Source: Nemertoderma westbladi (taxonomy: Eukaryota; Xenacoelomorpha; Nemertodermatida; Nemertodermatidae). From it: DNA of 64,000 bases. Shown here piece by piece: positions 46,797 through 58,553 of the stretch. The translations under genes and the position numbers were made by a program. Where the stretch lies: NCBI GenBank assembly GCA_032718475.1, contig JAUCBJ010002904.1, forward strand, positions 1-64,000. Direction: 5' to 3'. The notes beneath the pieces are model-generated. The model was not told the DNA's origin. It saw only the letters and a list, made by a program, of their open reading frames with translations, and made no database searches. Each line of letters starts with the position of its first letter. Position 1 is the stretch's first letter.

Positions 46797-48695
46797 TACT
46801 GCCGTAGGTACCACCCATGGCCTACTACACACAGGCCATGACAAGGACTTTGCTGTGAAATTAGCGTAGGTTGACTGTGCTGATTATCAGATTATGGTAC
46901 TGTGGTACAAGCTATATACTGTTAGGTATACTGCTGTACTGGGGTGGGGTTAGGAATAATCCATTGGTTTTAGCATTTAATCCCTTTATTTATTATAAAA
47001 CCATTGGAAATATTCGCAAATGCCGCTCCATTCTGCCATTACTGTCTGAAACGCTCCCGACAGTCCACCAGTCCGATGTATCTGGACCCGAGCAGCCGAG
47101 TTGCTTCAAGAGGTGATTAACGGGGGAATACTACGCAATGCTACGGAATTGCTTGTTTGTCAGTACGATTCTATTTGGGTATTTACTACACTCAGACACT
47201 GGGAATACGGCGGTCAGTCAGATCGTAATGCGGGCCACTGCCAAGTTCCTCATGCCTCACTCCGGTCACCCACCTTGGAGTGCGGTGGGAAGAGTCCCAC
47301 TTACTGACTTACGTCGACGACTGGACGAATCGACGAGGATTGCGATCTGGGTTTAGCGGCGGCCCGGATCCTGGTATCGCCTGGGGGAAATGGTTGAACG
47401 TCGGGCATACTTGTATCGCACTGGATTACGTTCTCTGCGACGTGAAAGTGTGAAGCAAATTCGTTGTCGAATTGGGTCGAAAGCTGCGGGAATTCTACTG
47501 TTCTACGGGAGTAAACCGCAGCGGTCCGGTGACTACGGACGGATACTACTGGGATAAGCAGGTATTTCGATCGAGTTTCTCGTATTCTCGATGCTCGACA
47601 GCTCGAGGCGGATAGAGAGTTGGTTGTGTTGGGCGGTGTTGTTCAATTCTATCAAACGTATTAAATAATTGGTAAAATAATAAAAACACACCAGATAAAG
47701 ATACTGAGCTTATGGTAAAGAGATAGGCCGAACTTACAATTTCCAAATAGATTGTTCATATAATAAATATATTTTTGGTATTTGATTTCAAGATAGGGGG
47801 GGGGGGGACTGGACGCAATAAAAATTCATCCCTCTCCAGGGGAAATTGGACGCAAATAACAACAGCTGATTACTCTCAAAAATAAAACTGTAACCTGTTC
47901 TATTGTGTTTACTTTATTGTTTTGGTTAAAATAACGTGCCACTGTAACCTGCTCCTTTCCCAAAATTGAGAAATTAATATTGAGGCGGGATATTAATTTG
48001 CCAAGATGGGATTTGCGTCCAGTCCCACCCCCCTCCTGTCTCTTGATTTTACTAAAAAATAGAATACATTGCATTTTACTGTTATAATTACTGTATTGAA
48101 TAAAATAATTAATTTATTTTTTATTAAACCGTGCTAAGCACGTTGAACTGGAGCTCTAACAATTCCCCACTAGCGGCAGACAGGAACTGTAAAAGTCTCT
48201 GTAGAATTTCTAATTAAGCAATGCTCTTAGGTAACTACTACTAAATTTCAGATGAATCTGATCGTTGGTTCTATAATTACAGCTATTTTTACGTTTCTGT
48301 TAATTCGCCCCCTAGCGGCAGACAGGGGAACTGTAGAAGTCTGTGTGTGTAGAATTTCAAAATTTTTTATAGACTACATGTGTACCAAGTTTGGTTCCAT
48401 TTCATCCTTGATTGACTGACTTATAAGCGTTCAAACATTCCTGCCACAAACATTGCCAGAGGCAGCCACAAACAAATAAAAGCTGCAGGAACTCTAGCGA
48501 TAATTATTTAATTAATTATTAAATAGTGTTTCAATTAAATTACTTACGAAAATCTAGTCATCTTCTTTTAAATATGGACCCTGCATTCGTGGAAAGTATA
48601 ATATTTGATAATTCAGCAGTCAGCCTACGCTAATTTCACAGCAAAGTCCTTGTCATGGCCTGTGTGAAGTAGGCCATGGTACCACCCTACTACCG
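46797..48695. repeat. Inverted repeat pair, about 75-85 bp arms
   Basis: The left arm contains ATGGCCTAC...CAGGCCATGACAAGGAC and TTAGCGTAGG. The right arm at 48622-48690 is its reverse complement with a few changes. The arms enclose about 1.74 kb without a credible gene. A foldback-type or MITE-like structure is likely. Confidence 0.7.
47790..48047. mobile_element. Short MITE-like unit with G-rich TIRs
   Basis: The left end CAAGATAGGGGGGG...ACTGGACGCAA is matched by the complement at the right end (TTTGCGTCCAGTCCCACCCCCCTCCTGTCTCTTG). The inside holds a worn inverse copy of the 68-bp unit seen at 24256-25152 (GTAACCTGCTCCTTTCCC). It has no coding potential. Confidence 0.6.
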
Positions 48696-48911
48696 GTACC
48701 TGCTGACCGGTGGCAACTAGCACTTCAGCACTTGCACAGCAACAGCACTACCGGTGATACACAGGTTGGAATTTATGTAGAGTTTGCTCAACAGTACAGA
48801 TATAAAATAGTTATCTAAATTATATATATTACTATTGACAAGTATTGAAATATATACCGTTATTCGTTTTATCAGTATTTGCAACATCTGACATTGAAGA
48901 GGTGAGAGAAG

Positions 48912-49370
48912 ATGAATACCGGCACTCAACAAAACCAACGCTTATCACAGGTCGGTATGGTTACCTCGAAACCGGCGCGACTGTCCACTCGAATACAACT
49001 TCAAAACACAAACACCAACAATAAACTGAAAGCGAATCGTAAGTTTTCAGAAGAATCTGTCATTGGGACGAAGAAAAGGAAGCCGAAACCACGGGAATGG
49101 ACCACAGCTAAGATTGAATGCTCCCATTGTCAGAGTTCCTGGACCGAAATTGAAACACCAATTACTGATGGGCTTGATCTCTCAAACCAAAACTTCCTCT
49201 GCGGTGTTTGCGCGGCAGTAAAGATTGAAAGTCTGGAAGCTGGCATCCCTAGGTATTATTATTATAAAGAGCGTCAGCCTGCATTTAATAAATATATTTT
49301 AATACAAAACAGGTCGAACGCAAAGAGGCTTATAATGAAGACGAGTACTGCATTGATTATATTCCTATAA
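48912..49370 (+). CDS. Unrecognised 152-aa ORF with paired CxxC motifs
   Basis: ATG at 48912. The N-terminal 50 residues are Gln/Asn/Thr-rich; a basic stretch follows (GTKKRKPKPREW, possible nuclear signal). Residues about 71-106 then hold CSHC and, after about 28 residues, CGVC, which could bind one zinc ion as in treble-clef or partial PHD folds. The last 40 residues look non-native. It may be a truncated ORF1 of a non-LTR element or a fragment of a captured gene. I do not recognise it. It lies on the opposite strand to the BEL host gene, inside the composite insertion. Confidence 0.35.
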   Translation: MNTGTQQNQRLSQVGMVTSKPARLSTRIQLQNTNTNNKLKANRKFSEESVIGTKKRKPKPREWTTAKIECSHCQSSWTEIETPITDGLDLSNQNFLCGVCAAVKIESLEAGIPRYYYYKERQPAFNKYILIQNRSNAKRLIMKTSTALIIFL

Positions 49371-49650
49371 ACCACCTGGCTTTGCATATTGAACGTGCGT
49401 TTGGAAATAAGTTCGTGCTACCCTTCCGTGGGTGGTAGATGTTGCGGTTATGTATTGGTGGGAGGAGGGGGGGGGGGGGGGGTGCAGATTTAAAGGGGTG
49501 AACACGTACTGTCCCCCTTTCTTTGATTAATTGGTGGTGTGGGTTAATCTCTCATAACCTGATTTTGTGATACAGTCGCACAATTTTAATTTGTATCTCA
49601 TAACTGGGCCTCGTGCTGCGCGAAGGCCCCACGAACGTGTTACCCTTAGC

Positions 49651-50440
49651 TGATCGTCCACCTGTCTTTGGTTCCAATCTTTGACGTAAGCCTTGATTTC
49701 ATTGTTGGCACCAATGAAGTTCGTTCCCTTATCAGATCTCATTGTGTTGCTAGTTCCAAAGCGAGCGATCTGTTGGCGTAGACTCAGTATGAAACTGTTG
49801 GTAGATAGATCGTTCACCATATCTAAATGGATCGCTCTACAAGTCATACAGACAAAGATGACACACCATCTCTTGACTATAGTCCTAGCACGATATACTT
49901 CAATAGGGCCAAATAAATCCACACCAGTATTAGTAAAGGGTGGTTCATAGAAGCTTACTCGTTCCCTAGGTAATTCTGCCTCTCGCTGTGTTAAAGGCCT
50001 ACTGAATGCTTTCCTACAGGGTATACAGTTCCTAAGAACTTGGTTCAGAGCTCTACGGGGTTTATGAAAATAATAGCGAGTTCGAATTTCGCTAAGAACT
50101 CGTTCTCTACCAGCATGATAAAGCTTACTGTGAACATCTACAATCATCTTGATTTGTATTTCAAGATTTCTAATGAGTATGGGAAACTTAGTGTCAAAGG
50201 ATAATGGAGCATTAGTTAGTCTTCCTCCAACGCGTATTAACCCATCTATCATTGTGCTAGAGAAACGATCCCTTAAGCGCATCTGTGGATTTCTCAACAA
50301 CAGGAAATACTTATCGGAATCCTCATAGCATTGCAGGAGTCTCAGTATCTGCTTATTTGTTTCTTCATGCTCCTGGTAACTGATCCTCTCCTTCAGAAAT
50401 CTGTCTGATATCTTGTATTTGGGAAGATCTTTAACAACAT
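49651..50440 (-). pseudogene. BEL copy B integrase, N-terminal half
   Basis: Minus strand. The frame starts just after the pol frameshift near 50440 and includes DGLIRVGGRLTNAP, the zinc-binding HHCC domain (VHSKLYHAGRERVL ... RNCIPCRK), catalytic D in NTGVDLFGPIEV (about 49910) and D in MRSDKGTNFIGANNEIK (about 49720). It ends at DDQLR where the insertion begins. With 45441-46190 it makes one DDE integrase of the BEL/Pao type. Confidence 0.9.
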
Positions 50441-53358
50441 GGACCTGACGCAGATGTCAGTGGAGCAGTATCACTAGCGGTCTTCGTCCTGGAGTAGTGA
50501 TGATGAAAACATCGCTTTAAATATGTAACGGCCTTACAAAGCCGATTCCAGGAGCTATAGTGATGTATCGCTCTCTGCAGGAGAGGTGAGAGTCCTTGCG
50601 AGACGTCTGGTGTTCCAGATTTCCAATCTCTCTCTCTGATTTCCACAACAGACTTATTTGTGGCTGGGGGTTTTGGATCCAAAGCGTCGTCTCCGGAAGT
50701 GTGTAGTACAGACAGATCTATCACGGGTTTAAATAACTTCGATTTACTCGCCCGGGTTTTAGGTTTGACTTTCTCCGCTCCCTTGGCTTGTCTAATCTCC
50801 GCCGTAGTAAGATGAGGAGGCCATTCATCCTCTTCTTTGCTTAGGAAGTCGGGTCCACCTAACCAGTCTGGAGTATCTATCAGTTCTTGTGGAGTTGCTC
50901 CCCTGGAGGCGATGTCGGCTGGATTAATCGTCCCGGGGCAATGTCTCCATTGATCTATCTTCGTGCGACTAAGTATAATGGCTACTCTGTTGGTAACGAA
51001 GACGCTGAACTGACAGACTTCATTGGTTATATACTCCAACACGAGTAAAGCATCGGTCCAATAGACAGTTTTCTCCAGTGGATAGTCGATCTGTTCTGTT
51101 ACATTCCGGCCGATGGCTGTAGCGTATAGAGCCGCTTTTAACTCCGCTCGAGGAACTTTCAACTTGTTGTTTATCAAGGCCTTAGAGGTAACCAAGGCGA
51201 CCTTAATTCCATCCGGAGTTTCAACTCTCAGGTAGGCTACTATACCTATTCCCATATCGCTGGCGTCTCCAAACACATGGAGTTGATAGGAATACGTGGG
51301 GAGAACGTGACCAAAATATGAACGGGAAATTATAAAGTTCTCGATGGATGGTAGAGAATCTTCCCATTTCATCCACTTCTTTAATAGTTCTCCCTTAAGT
51401 GGATCGTCCCATGAGTGGTTTTCAAGCCACATTTGTTGTACTAAACTCCGAGCAATCAATATAACTGGGCTAATAAATCCCAATGGATCGAAATAAGTGC
51501 TCAGGATACTTAGACAAATCCGTTTAGTCCGAACTGGATTATCTCGCTGTTTTAGCTGGAAAAACAGGATATCTCTCTCCGTGTCCCATTTCAAACCAAG
51601 CGTCTTGGTTTCTGGAAGATCGTCCTTGATAAGGTCTAGATCTTTAACTCCTCGGTCTTCTACCGGGATCGATTCCAGAAACTCACGGGAGTTACTGGTG
51701 AATTTAGTTAATCGAAATCCACCTCTTTTCAAGCACTCTACCGTTCCTTTGGCGACATCAATGGCTTCTTCCACCGATGGGAGGGACTTTAAATTGTCGT
51801 CCATGTATATATCCCGTTTGATGTTGTCGATAACCTCTTTGGAGAAGGCGTCCCGGTTGTCATCAGCAGTGGTGCGCACTACTGAGCAGGCGTTTGAAGG
51901 GCTCGAGATGATCCCAAAAGCCTGGATGGTCATCCAGTACTCCACCGGTTTCTGGTTGAGGTCTCCTTCAGGCCACCACAGAAATCGTAGGCTGTCTCGA
52001 TCTCTATCCAGCGCCTTAACTTGTAAGAACATGCCTTCTATATCGGAGGCGAAAGCGATTGAATATTGTCGTAATCTTAAGAGTATTCCCAACAAGGATT
52101 GGAGTAAGTTGGGTCCCGGCAACAACTCGGAGTTAAGGGATTGGCCCATGTAGAGGGCGGAGCCGTCAAATACTACCCGGACTTCGTTGGGTTTACCGGG
52201 TTTGGGAACGTAATGATGTGTTAGATAGTACGTTCTCTCAGTTATGGGTGTTTCTTCCGGTACTCGCTCCGCATATCCCTTGTCAATGAATTTCTTCAAC
52301 TGGGTCTTGTACATCTCCTTAGCTGAAGCATTTGCCGTAAGGCGTCGATGTAGTTGCGCAATTCTCTTCTCCGCCAAGGGTCGGTTGTTTATAAAATTGG
52401 GTTCTCGCCGTCGGAAAGGCAGACCAATCTCATACCTACCTTGATCTTTAAGAAAACGTGTAGTCGTTTCCTGTATCTGCTTGGCTCTTTCTTCTTCTAC
52501 CGATAGGGCCTTATCGTAGGAATTGGGCTCTACAGCCTCTTGAGTAAAGAATCGTACGGCGTGTTCATCACGAGTCTTCGCGTTGTAACGATCTATCACT
52601 TCATTCAGTTCGTCGTTGTAATCGACTTGTCCCGCTGGATGAATGAGGTGACATAGGTTCACTTGGTTTTGCCAAGTTTCATTTTCCGTAAGGAGGTCGA
52701 TGGTATTCTCCTCGTCGAATAGTTGGTGGATATCGTCATTATCTGAGGAGTATGGTGTTCCCTCAGGTGTGTCGTCTCCCTCACTGATCTCCTCTTCCCA
52801 TTCACTCACCTGGTAGACTCGTTCTTTGGGTAGCCTTTCCATGAGAGTTCTACGGGAAGGTCCAGTAAAGTACCAACCTACTCTAGTTCTTCCCGCATAG
52901 GTTTGCAGTGGTTGCGGTTGAGCAGGCCGTTTTTCCAATGTCTCAAGCGCCTCATGCGCATTTTGGCCGATGAGTATTTGTACTCCAGGGTAGTCTGTGT
53001 TGAATCTAGGTATCTCATGCTGCTGGGTGAAATCGTCCTCATCCCAGTTATAAGGTTCCACTTGGCTGGTAGCGAAGTTCTTTATCGCCACCATTTTTAC
53101 TGACCTTATACTGTGTTCTCCTAGTTCATCCTGGGGGGTGGACAACGCGCCTACATAGTAGTCTGTAGTTACTGTAGATTTCCAAACCTGCATAATTCCT
53201 GAAAGGTTCAACTTAGTTCGGAACTTGGGTTGTCCAGCAAAGATGTCTTCGGCTAGTTCTTTGTCGATGAATGTTCCTGTGCTGCCGGAGTCAAGGAGGG
53301 CGTTCACTATATAGCTCTTTTCTGACCCGTGGACTCTCAACTGCACTACAGGAAATTC
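50431..53358 (-). pseudogene. BEL copy B pol: aspartic protease, RT, RNase H
   Basis: Open for about 971 codons. The protease motif ALLDSGSTGTFID is at about 53290. A Peptidase_A17-like region (LIGQNAHEALETLEK) follows, then the linker and RT with motif A FASDIEGMFLQVKA (about 52040) and motif C YMDDNLKS (51796-51807). RNase H shows HVFGDASDMGIGIVAYL (about 51265), VPRAELKAALYA and VYWTDALLVLE. NPADIASRGATPQEL (about 50905) is a BEL/Pao signature. The frame is lost at about 50440, just before the integrase. Gag is in the same frame upstream, separated only by TGA at 53359-53361. Confidence 0.95.
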
Positions 53359-56300
53359 TCAGATTCCTACGTTGGAAGTTGGTGCTTTCCAAGATGGTTG
53401 TCGGTCAGGAATAGTTAGGGGGAGCTCACTATCGGTTTCCTTCTCATACGTAAGTGCTTGATACACTGCGGTGTTTATTAGGTAACAGGATTCGTTTTCG
53501 TCGGAGAATTCATCCGTATAGAATCCTTCCATCTCAGAACTTTGGTCAGTGTCGTTCATATCACTGAATTGGACATGTGGTTCGGACTCACTTACCTGAC
53601 TCAGGCTGTTTCTTTCGAATTCAGTGTGCAACAAGATATGATGTTTTGCGCCGCACTTTGCACACCTTGCGTCGGAGTAACAGGTTCGCCGTTGGTGTCC
53701 TTGTCTGAGGCAATTATAACACAACCGCTTATCCCACATGACTTCACATCTATCTTTTAATGATTTCTTTAGGAATTCATCACACACACTCAAACAGTGG
53801 GGCCCGTCACACAGCGCACATTTCGGTTTGATGTTACTTACCTTACTTTGGGTAACGTTGTGCACACTCGTTCTTTCCTCGGGCTTTCTTCCGTGAATTC
53901 TCTTAGGAGACGTAGGAGGAGTTTTTCTTACCTGTTCTCTCCTGTCATTAGTTCGAGACTTAAATTTACTTACGTCTTTAGACGCTTTGTTGACATAGTA
54001 AGATCTTTCAGTGTCTTTCCCGCTGTCCTCTTCTTGAGAAGCCTGGCTTTCGCCGTCGTCTGTATAACACACTGGTGTTACCTTTCTCCTAGAAACGGGT
54101 TTCTCACTTACCTTATTTTCTGGTGTCTTCTCTCTAGACTGCTTTAGGAGCTGTAATTTTACCTCTCCATCTAAGAATGACATGAGATCAGCCATGGTAG
54201 GGTCTCGTCGTTGTTGTTCCATCATATATAAGACTTTCTTGTCCCAGCGTGTACCTACTCCACCCTTTGTTAAAGTAGAGGCCACGGCTCCAATAACCAT
54301 AGAACTCTGATACTCATGAGACTTACCTAGCCAATCTAATTGTCTACAAATCTCCTGGATCTCATTGGAAAATTCTATAATCCCGGTGCTAAGAAACTTT
54401 CGTGGTGCTACTAATTTCGCATACAAATACCTAGCTATGTTATTCCTATTACCATACCTGATGTTTAGTGTATCCCAAACTTGTCTTAATCCATCTGGAT
54501 GTCCAATAAACTTTAACGCCATTAACTTGGGAGATCCTTCCAAGCACTCGATGAGGAATCTAAGTTTCTCTCCGTTAGATAGCACAGAGTTCTGTATGTT
54601 ATCTTTATAATATTCATTAAAAGGTAACCATTTCATCTCATCTCCGTTGAACTTGACGATCTCTCCCACCTTTACCGCTTGACCGGCTTTGGTTCTAGCC
54701 ATTTGACGCATAAAACTTTCTTGGGCCTTCGTGTTATTTAATATCGAGTTATCGGTATATAAATTTCTCGGATTATGATCAGGTCTATATGGAATATCAT
54801 TGTCAACAGGTTTATAATTACCCTTAAGAGGGTTTATTATAGGAGTTTCTACTTCACTAGCAGTATAGATGCGTGTAGGCTCCACACCTTGCGCATGAAA
54901 TACTTCAGACCTGACAGGTTGACACATTGTTACAGAGGGTGGTGGTATACCCCTTTGTAGATTTACTAACTTATCGCGTTCTAACGCGATACTCTGCTGC
55001 ACTTCCTGCAATTCTAACCTACTCTCTCTTACTGTTCCCCTTAACTGTTGAACAGTCCCCTCCAACTCTCGGACCTGCTGGGAGGAGCGTGTCTGATTCT
55101 CCTCCATCTGCCCGAGGAGAATATCCATCCCCCGCCGTCGCTCATCCACCCACTCTACCACCGAAGCGGGAGCTGCCAACATAGTAGCGGGCAGACGAGG
55201 GACGACGGGCGATAAATCTTTAATGTCTCGCTCGGCGTCCAGGACATGAATTGTCTCAGGGACTGTTCTACTGGGCACAGGTAGTTTAGTACTGTGCAAA
55301 GGGAATTTAGAGGTAGGTTCTGGGAGTACAGTTGTCTCTATCACCGAAGGGGTGGCTTCGAGAACAGGCCTGATTATTTCAGGCTCATCTACTATAGTAG
55401 GGAGTCTTTCTACTCTAATAATTTGGTCTGTGGGTTCTGTACAACCTAAGTCTGTGCTAGCTAGTTGCCTTCTCACGGCTGGGGGCAAATTAGGCAATTT
55501 CTGACGGTGGGGCGTTCTTCTACGCCTGCTGAGACGAGATCTATTTCCTCCGCCTTCAGGATCTGTTGTATCGCCTTCATCAGATGATGTAAATCCCTGT
55601 CGCTTGGGAGTAGATAGACTTATCATCTGCCACTGACTAGCTGTTCTCTGTTTATCTATGTAGTCTTGCTTCTCTAGAAGATTTTCCAACTCTAGTTGGG
55701 TGGTCTCTTCAGACGCCCTCCGTTCTGCTTCTGCCACTGCTACCTTTCTTTCCGCTTCTGCTGCTTTTCTTTCCACTTCTGCTGCTGCAACTGCCGCTTT
55801 TCTTTCCACTTCGGCCGCTTTTCTTTCCGCTTCGGCCGCTTTTCTTTCCGCTTCTGCCGCTGTCATTGCCGCTTTCCTTTCCACTTCTGCTGCCTTTCTT
55901 TCCGCTTCTGCCTCTGCCGCTGCCGATGCTGCTGTCTTTCTGTCTTCTATACGTTTTTTCTTTACTTGTTCTTCTTGAACCCTAGCGATGCGGCTGCTTT
56001 CATCAAATTTAGCTTGGTTCGCAGCTAACATTTCCGCATCTATTGCGTCCAACACAAACTTGGCTCCTTCACTATTAGGACGAAGTCCAGCAAGCTGTCT
56101 CCTCAATTCTTCGTCACCTAGAAATCATTGATAGTCCGACAGATAGAGGTCAATAGCGTCCTTCTTCTGAGGTTTCTCTGCTGTCGCTTCGCTTTCCACT
56201 TGAGAAAAGGTAGCGTCTGTTGATTCTCCGTGGGTTGAGCGCTCAGCTAGCTGAAATTTCCACTGGGCCATTCCTTGAACTTTGAGACCCACCCGCTGGA

Positions 56301-57114
56301 ACCAAGTCTTTACGGCAACTTGCAACGACGTGTCTTGGCTTCTTTTCGAAGCTTCCTCAAAGGCCGATAGGATTAGTCTGATTCTTAGAATTCTTTCTCG
56401 AACTTGATAAAGCAGCTCTCCCTGCTCTTGAGGTCCTTGGGGTTGTTGAAACAGTTGTTCCTCTAATCGCTCCAAAGAGCTGAAGAATCCCTGTACATAT
56501 CCTGCTGCCGACCTCTTCCACACAGCTGGATCTCTAGTGTCCCTTACCACTCCCATCCTGTATAAGTCCTCCCAGGCAGCTTCCGATAAGTTAAACGGGA
56601 GTCCGGGTCTCGGGAAATTCCATTGCGTCTCGACAATAGACTTCAGTTCCTCCTTTGTGTATCCCGCATAACTGTCCTTGGTCGATCGCTTACTTCTCGC
56701 CCAATCCATTTGATGTTCCTCCACCGCAATCAATACTCTAGTGAGTACGGCTTCAGGAAGAATGAGAAGTGGATCCGAATAAACTACTTCGGCCATCTTT
56801 GCTCCGCGCTCGGGTGTCAACTCTACAGTATCTGAACTACTGGAGCTATCGGGCCGCTGAGAAATAAGTTCTCGGCTCGAGTGTTGCTGTTGTTTAACAG
56901 CTGCCTCTTGGTCCCGCTTGACTTGAGCCCGAGTGCCTATGATAGAGCTACGGTGTTTGACTAGCCTAGGGTCTGATACTACTACTGGAGGGATGACCTT
57001 TCTTACAGTAGGCGGGGAGTTGAACTTCGGTCTCAAACGTTCCGCACTCCTATCTGGATCACAGATTGTTGTATCTAGGAGACTGTCTGACAGATTTTGC
57101 TTTGTGTCAGCCAT
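53359..57114 (-). pseudogene. BEL copy B gag, large, with coiled coil and zinc knuckles
   Basis: ATG at 57112-57114 (MADTKQNLSD). About 1,250 codons in one frame with an internal TGA at 56125-56127, where copy A keeps CGA, so it is a C-to-T nonsense change. The N-terminal 330 residues are unfamiliar. Residues at about 55740-55930 form a long Ala/Glu/Lys/Arg repeat (ERKAAEAERKAAEVERKAA) predicted as a coiled coil. The capsid-like part includes FNEYYKD and FLIECLEGSPKLMALKFI. The nucleocapsid has CALCDGPHCLSVC, CYNCLRQGHQRRTC and CAKCGAKHHILLH (about 53630-53830), the standard BEL/Pao triplet. It is unusually long for a BEL gag. Confidence 0.9.
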
Positions 57115-58553
57115 GTTTGTTTGTACAGTTGAATACTTACTGCTAGAACTACAGTTAAAGCAAGTCTAGTAATTCAGTATCAACTACAAGCCTAGTAATT
57201 AATTACCGATACCGTTACTCAGTGTAACGTGTTATATATACAATATATTAGAATACCGGTATACACTTATAGTATATATAAGTATTATTACGGACTAGGT
57301 TTCTTCACAGGATACCGGTATATAATTTCAGCGCAAATATATATAAATATATAATAAGCCTACTGTGAATACCAGTATACAGCTTAGCTTACACTTATAG
57401 TATATATAAGTATAATTATAGACATAAAATTAATTACAGAATACCGGTATATAATTTCAGCTTAAATTTATAGAAATAAATATAATAAGCCTATCGTAAA
57501 TACCGGTATGTTAATTATTTTATAATAACTGAATTTCTGAATTTTAGGGTTACCTTTCTTTACTTTGTTACTGTTATTAAGCAGTAGTCCAACTGATATT
57601 AAGACCTAATTGATGGATGACAGGCCTACTATTTTATAAATCGGTTTGAGTTGATTTATAATATATATATACCCGTTTAATGGGTTTTGTTACAATATTT
57701 GAAATAAATGTTATTATTTCTAGGCAAGGAGTCACTTTACAGAAGCTGAACGCTCTCAGTGTAGTGCTACTTATTGGACACTAAAACAAATAATTCTAAT
57801 TTACTAAGTTACTTATTACTTACTACAAATTACGTACAATTAAGGGGTGAGATTACAATCTCTAAATAAACACAAAAATTACACGTACAAATTTTAGGGT
57901 AATTTTACAGGAAATTTACAAACCAGCCTAACAAGGGGTTAGAATTTCTGGTTATTACAACGGACAAGATACTATGGTATTTGAAAATAATTAAGCAGTA
58001 GTAAATATATTGCATTGTCTAGATAAGAAAATACCACCGTCTGACGACTTATAGTCTCTAGCTTACAGCTCTATAAGTACTACGTTATGTACCCGGAGTG
58101 TTCCTACCTAGAAGTTAATTACCGCAGCCAATGGGGGGGGATTTACCTTACAGCACTGGATGCCCCCACGTTCCTAACTAGTACTTTATCAGACATACAC
58201 TCTACACACACTGCAATCTCTTCAGACCTAACAACAGTCAGACAACAATCCAGCCTACAAATTACTTGTACAATCTGAGCAGGCTTACACGCCTTCTGCT
58301 CAATATTAACTTACAGATAAATAAAACTGACAGAAATAAGTAAAATACCAATAAAAAACCAGGGCTGCAGTCCCTGATTAAATATCAAGACCTACTGGTA
58401 TATAATTATCAAAATCGAATAATACTGATGTACCTGTACTGCTGTAAGTACCGGTTCGGGTGGTTAGGTAGTTAGGCCTACTGGTTACCAGTCGACCGGT
58501 ACTTTTCGACTTTATTGCCTACGTTGCAATAAAGAAACTACAATAACTGTTAT
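57115..58553 (-). other. BEL copy B leader (5' untranslated region)
   Basis: About 1.44 kb between 5' LTR and gag, homologous to 6817-9065 but missing segments. It contains subrepeats with TACCGGTAT (57240-57515) and AT-rich stretches. I see no coding region and no clear primer-binding site next to the LTR. Confidence 0.65.

Larger units (their letters stand above)
46191..49643. mobile_element. Composite insertion in BEL integrase
   Basis: A 7-bp duplication CCTTAGC flanks it (46184-46190 and 49644-49650) and the integrase frame is restored when it is removed. Contents: AT-rich sequence, CCGGTAC-rich tracts (46500-46830), an inverted repeat pair (about 46797-46880 and 48622-48690), a MITE-like unit (47790-48047), repeats of a CCCCCTAGCGGCAGACAGG module (48170, 48310), an ORF with two CxxC pairs (48912-49370) and a G-tract (49468-49481). 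I could not match the termini to each other as TIRs. It may be several elements nested, or one large non-autonomous unit. Confidence 0.6.

Noticed and set aside
55696-56028. Phe/Cys-rich plus-strand ORF
   Set aside because: It is antisense to the Ala/Glu/Arg coiled-coil repeat of gag; repetition keeps it open.
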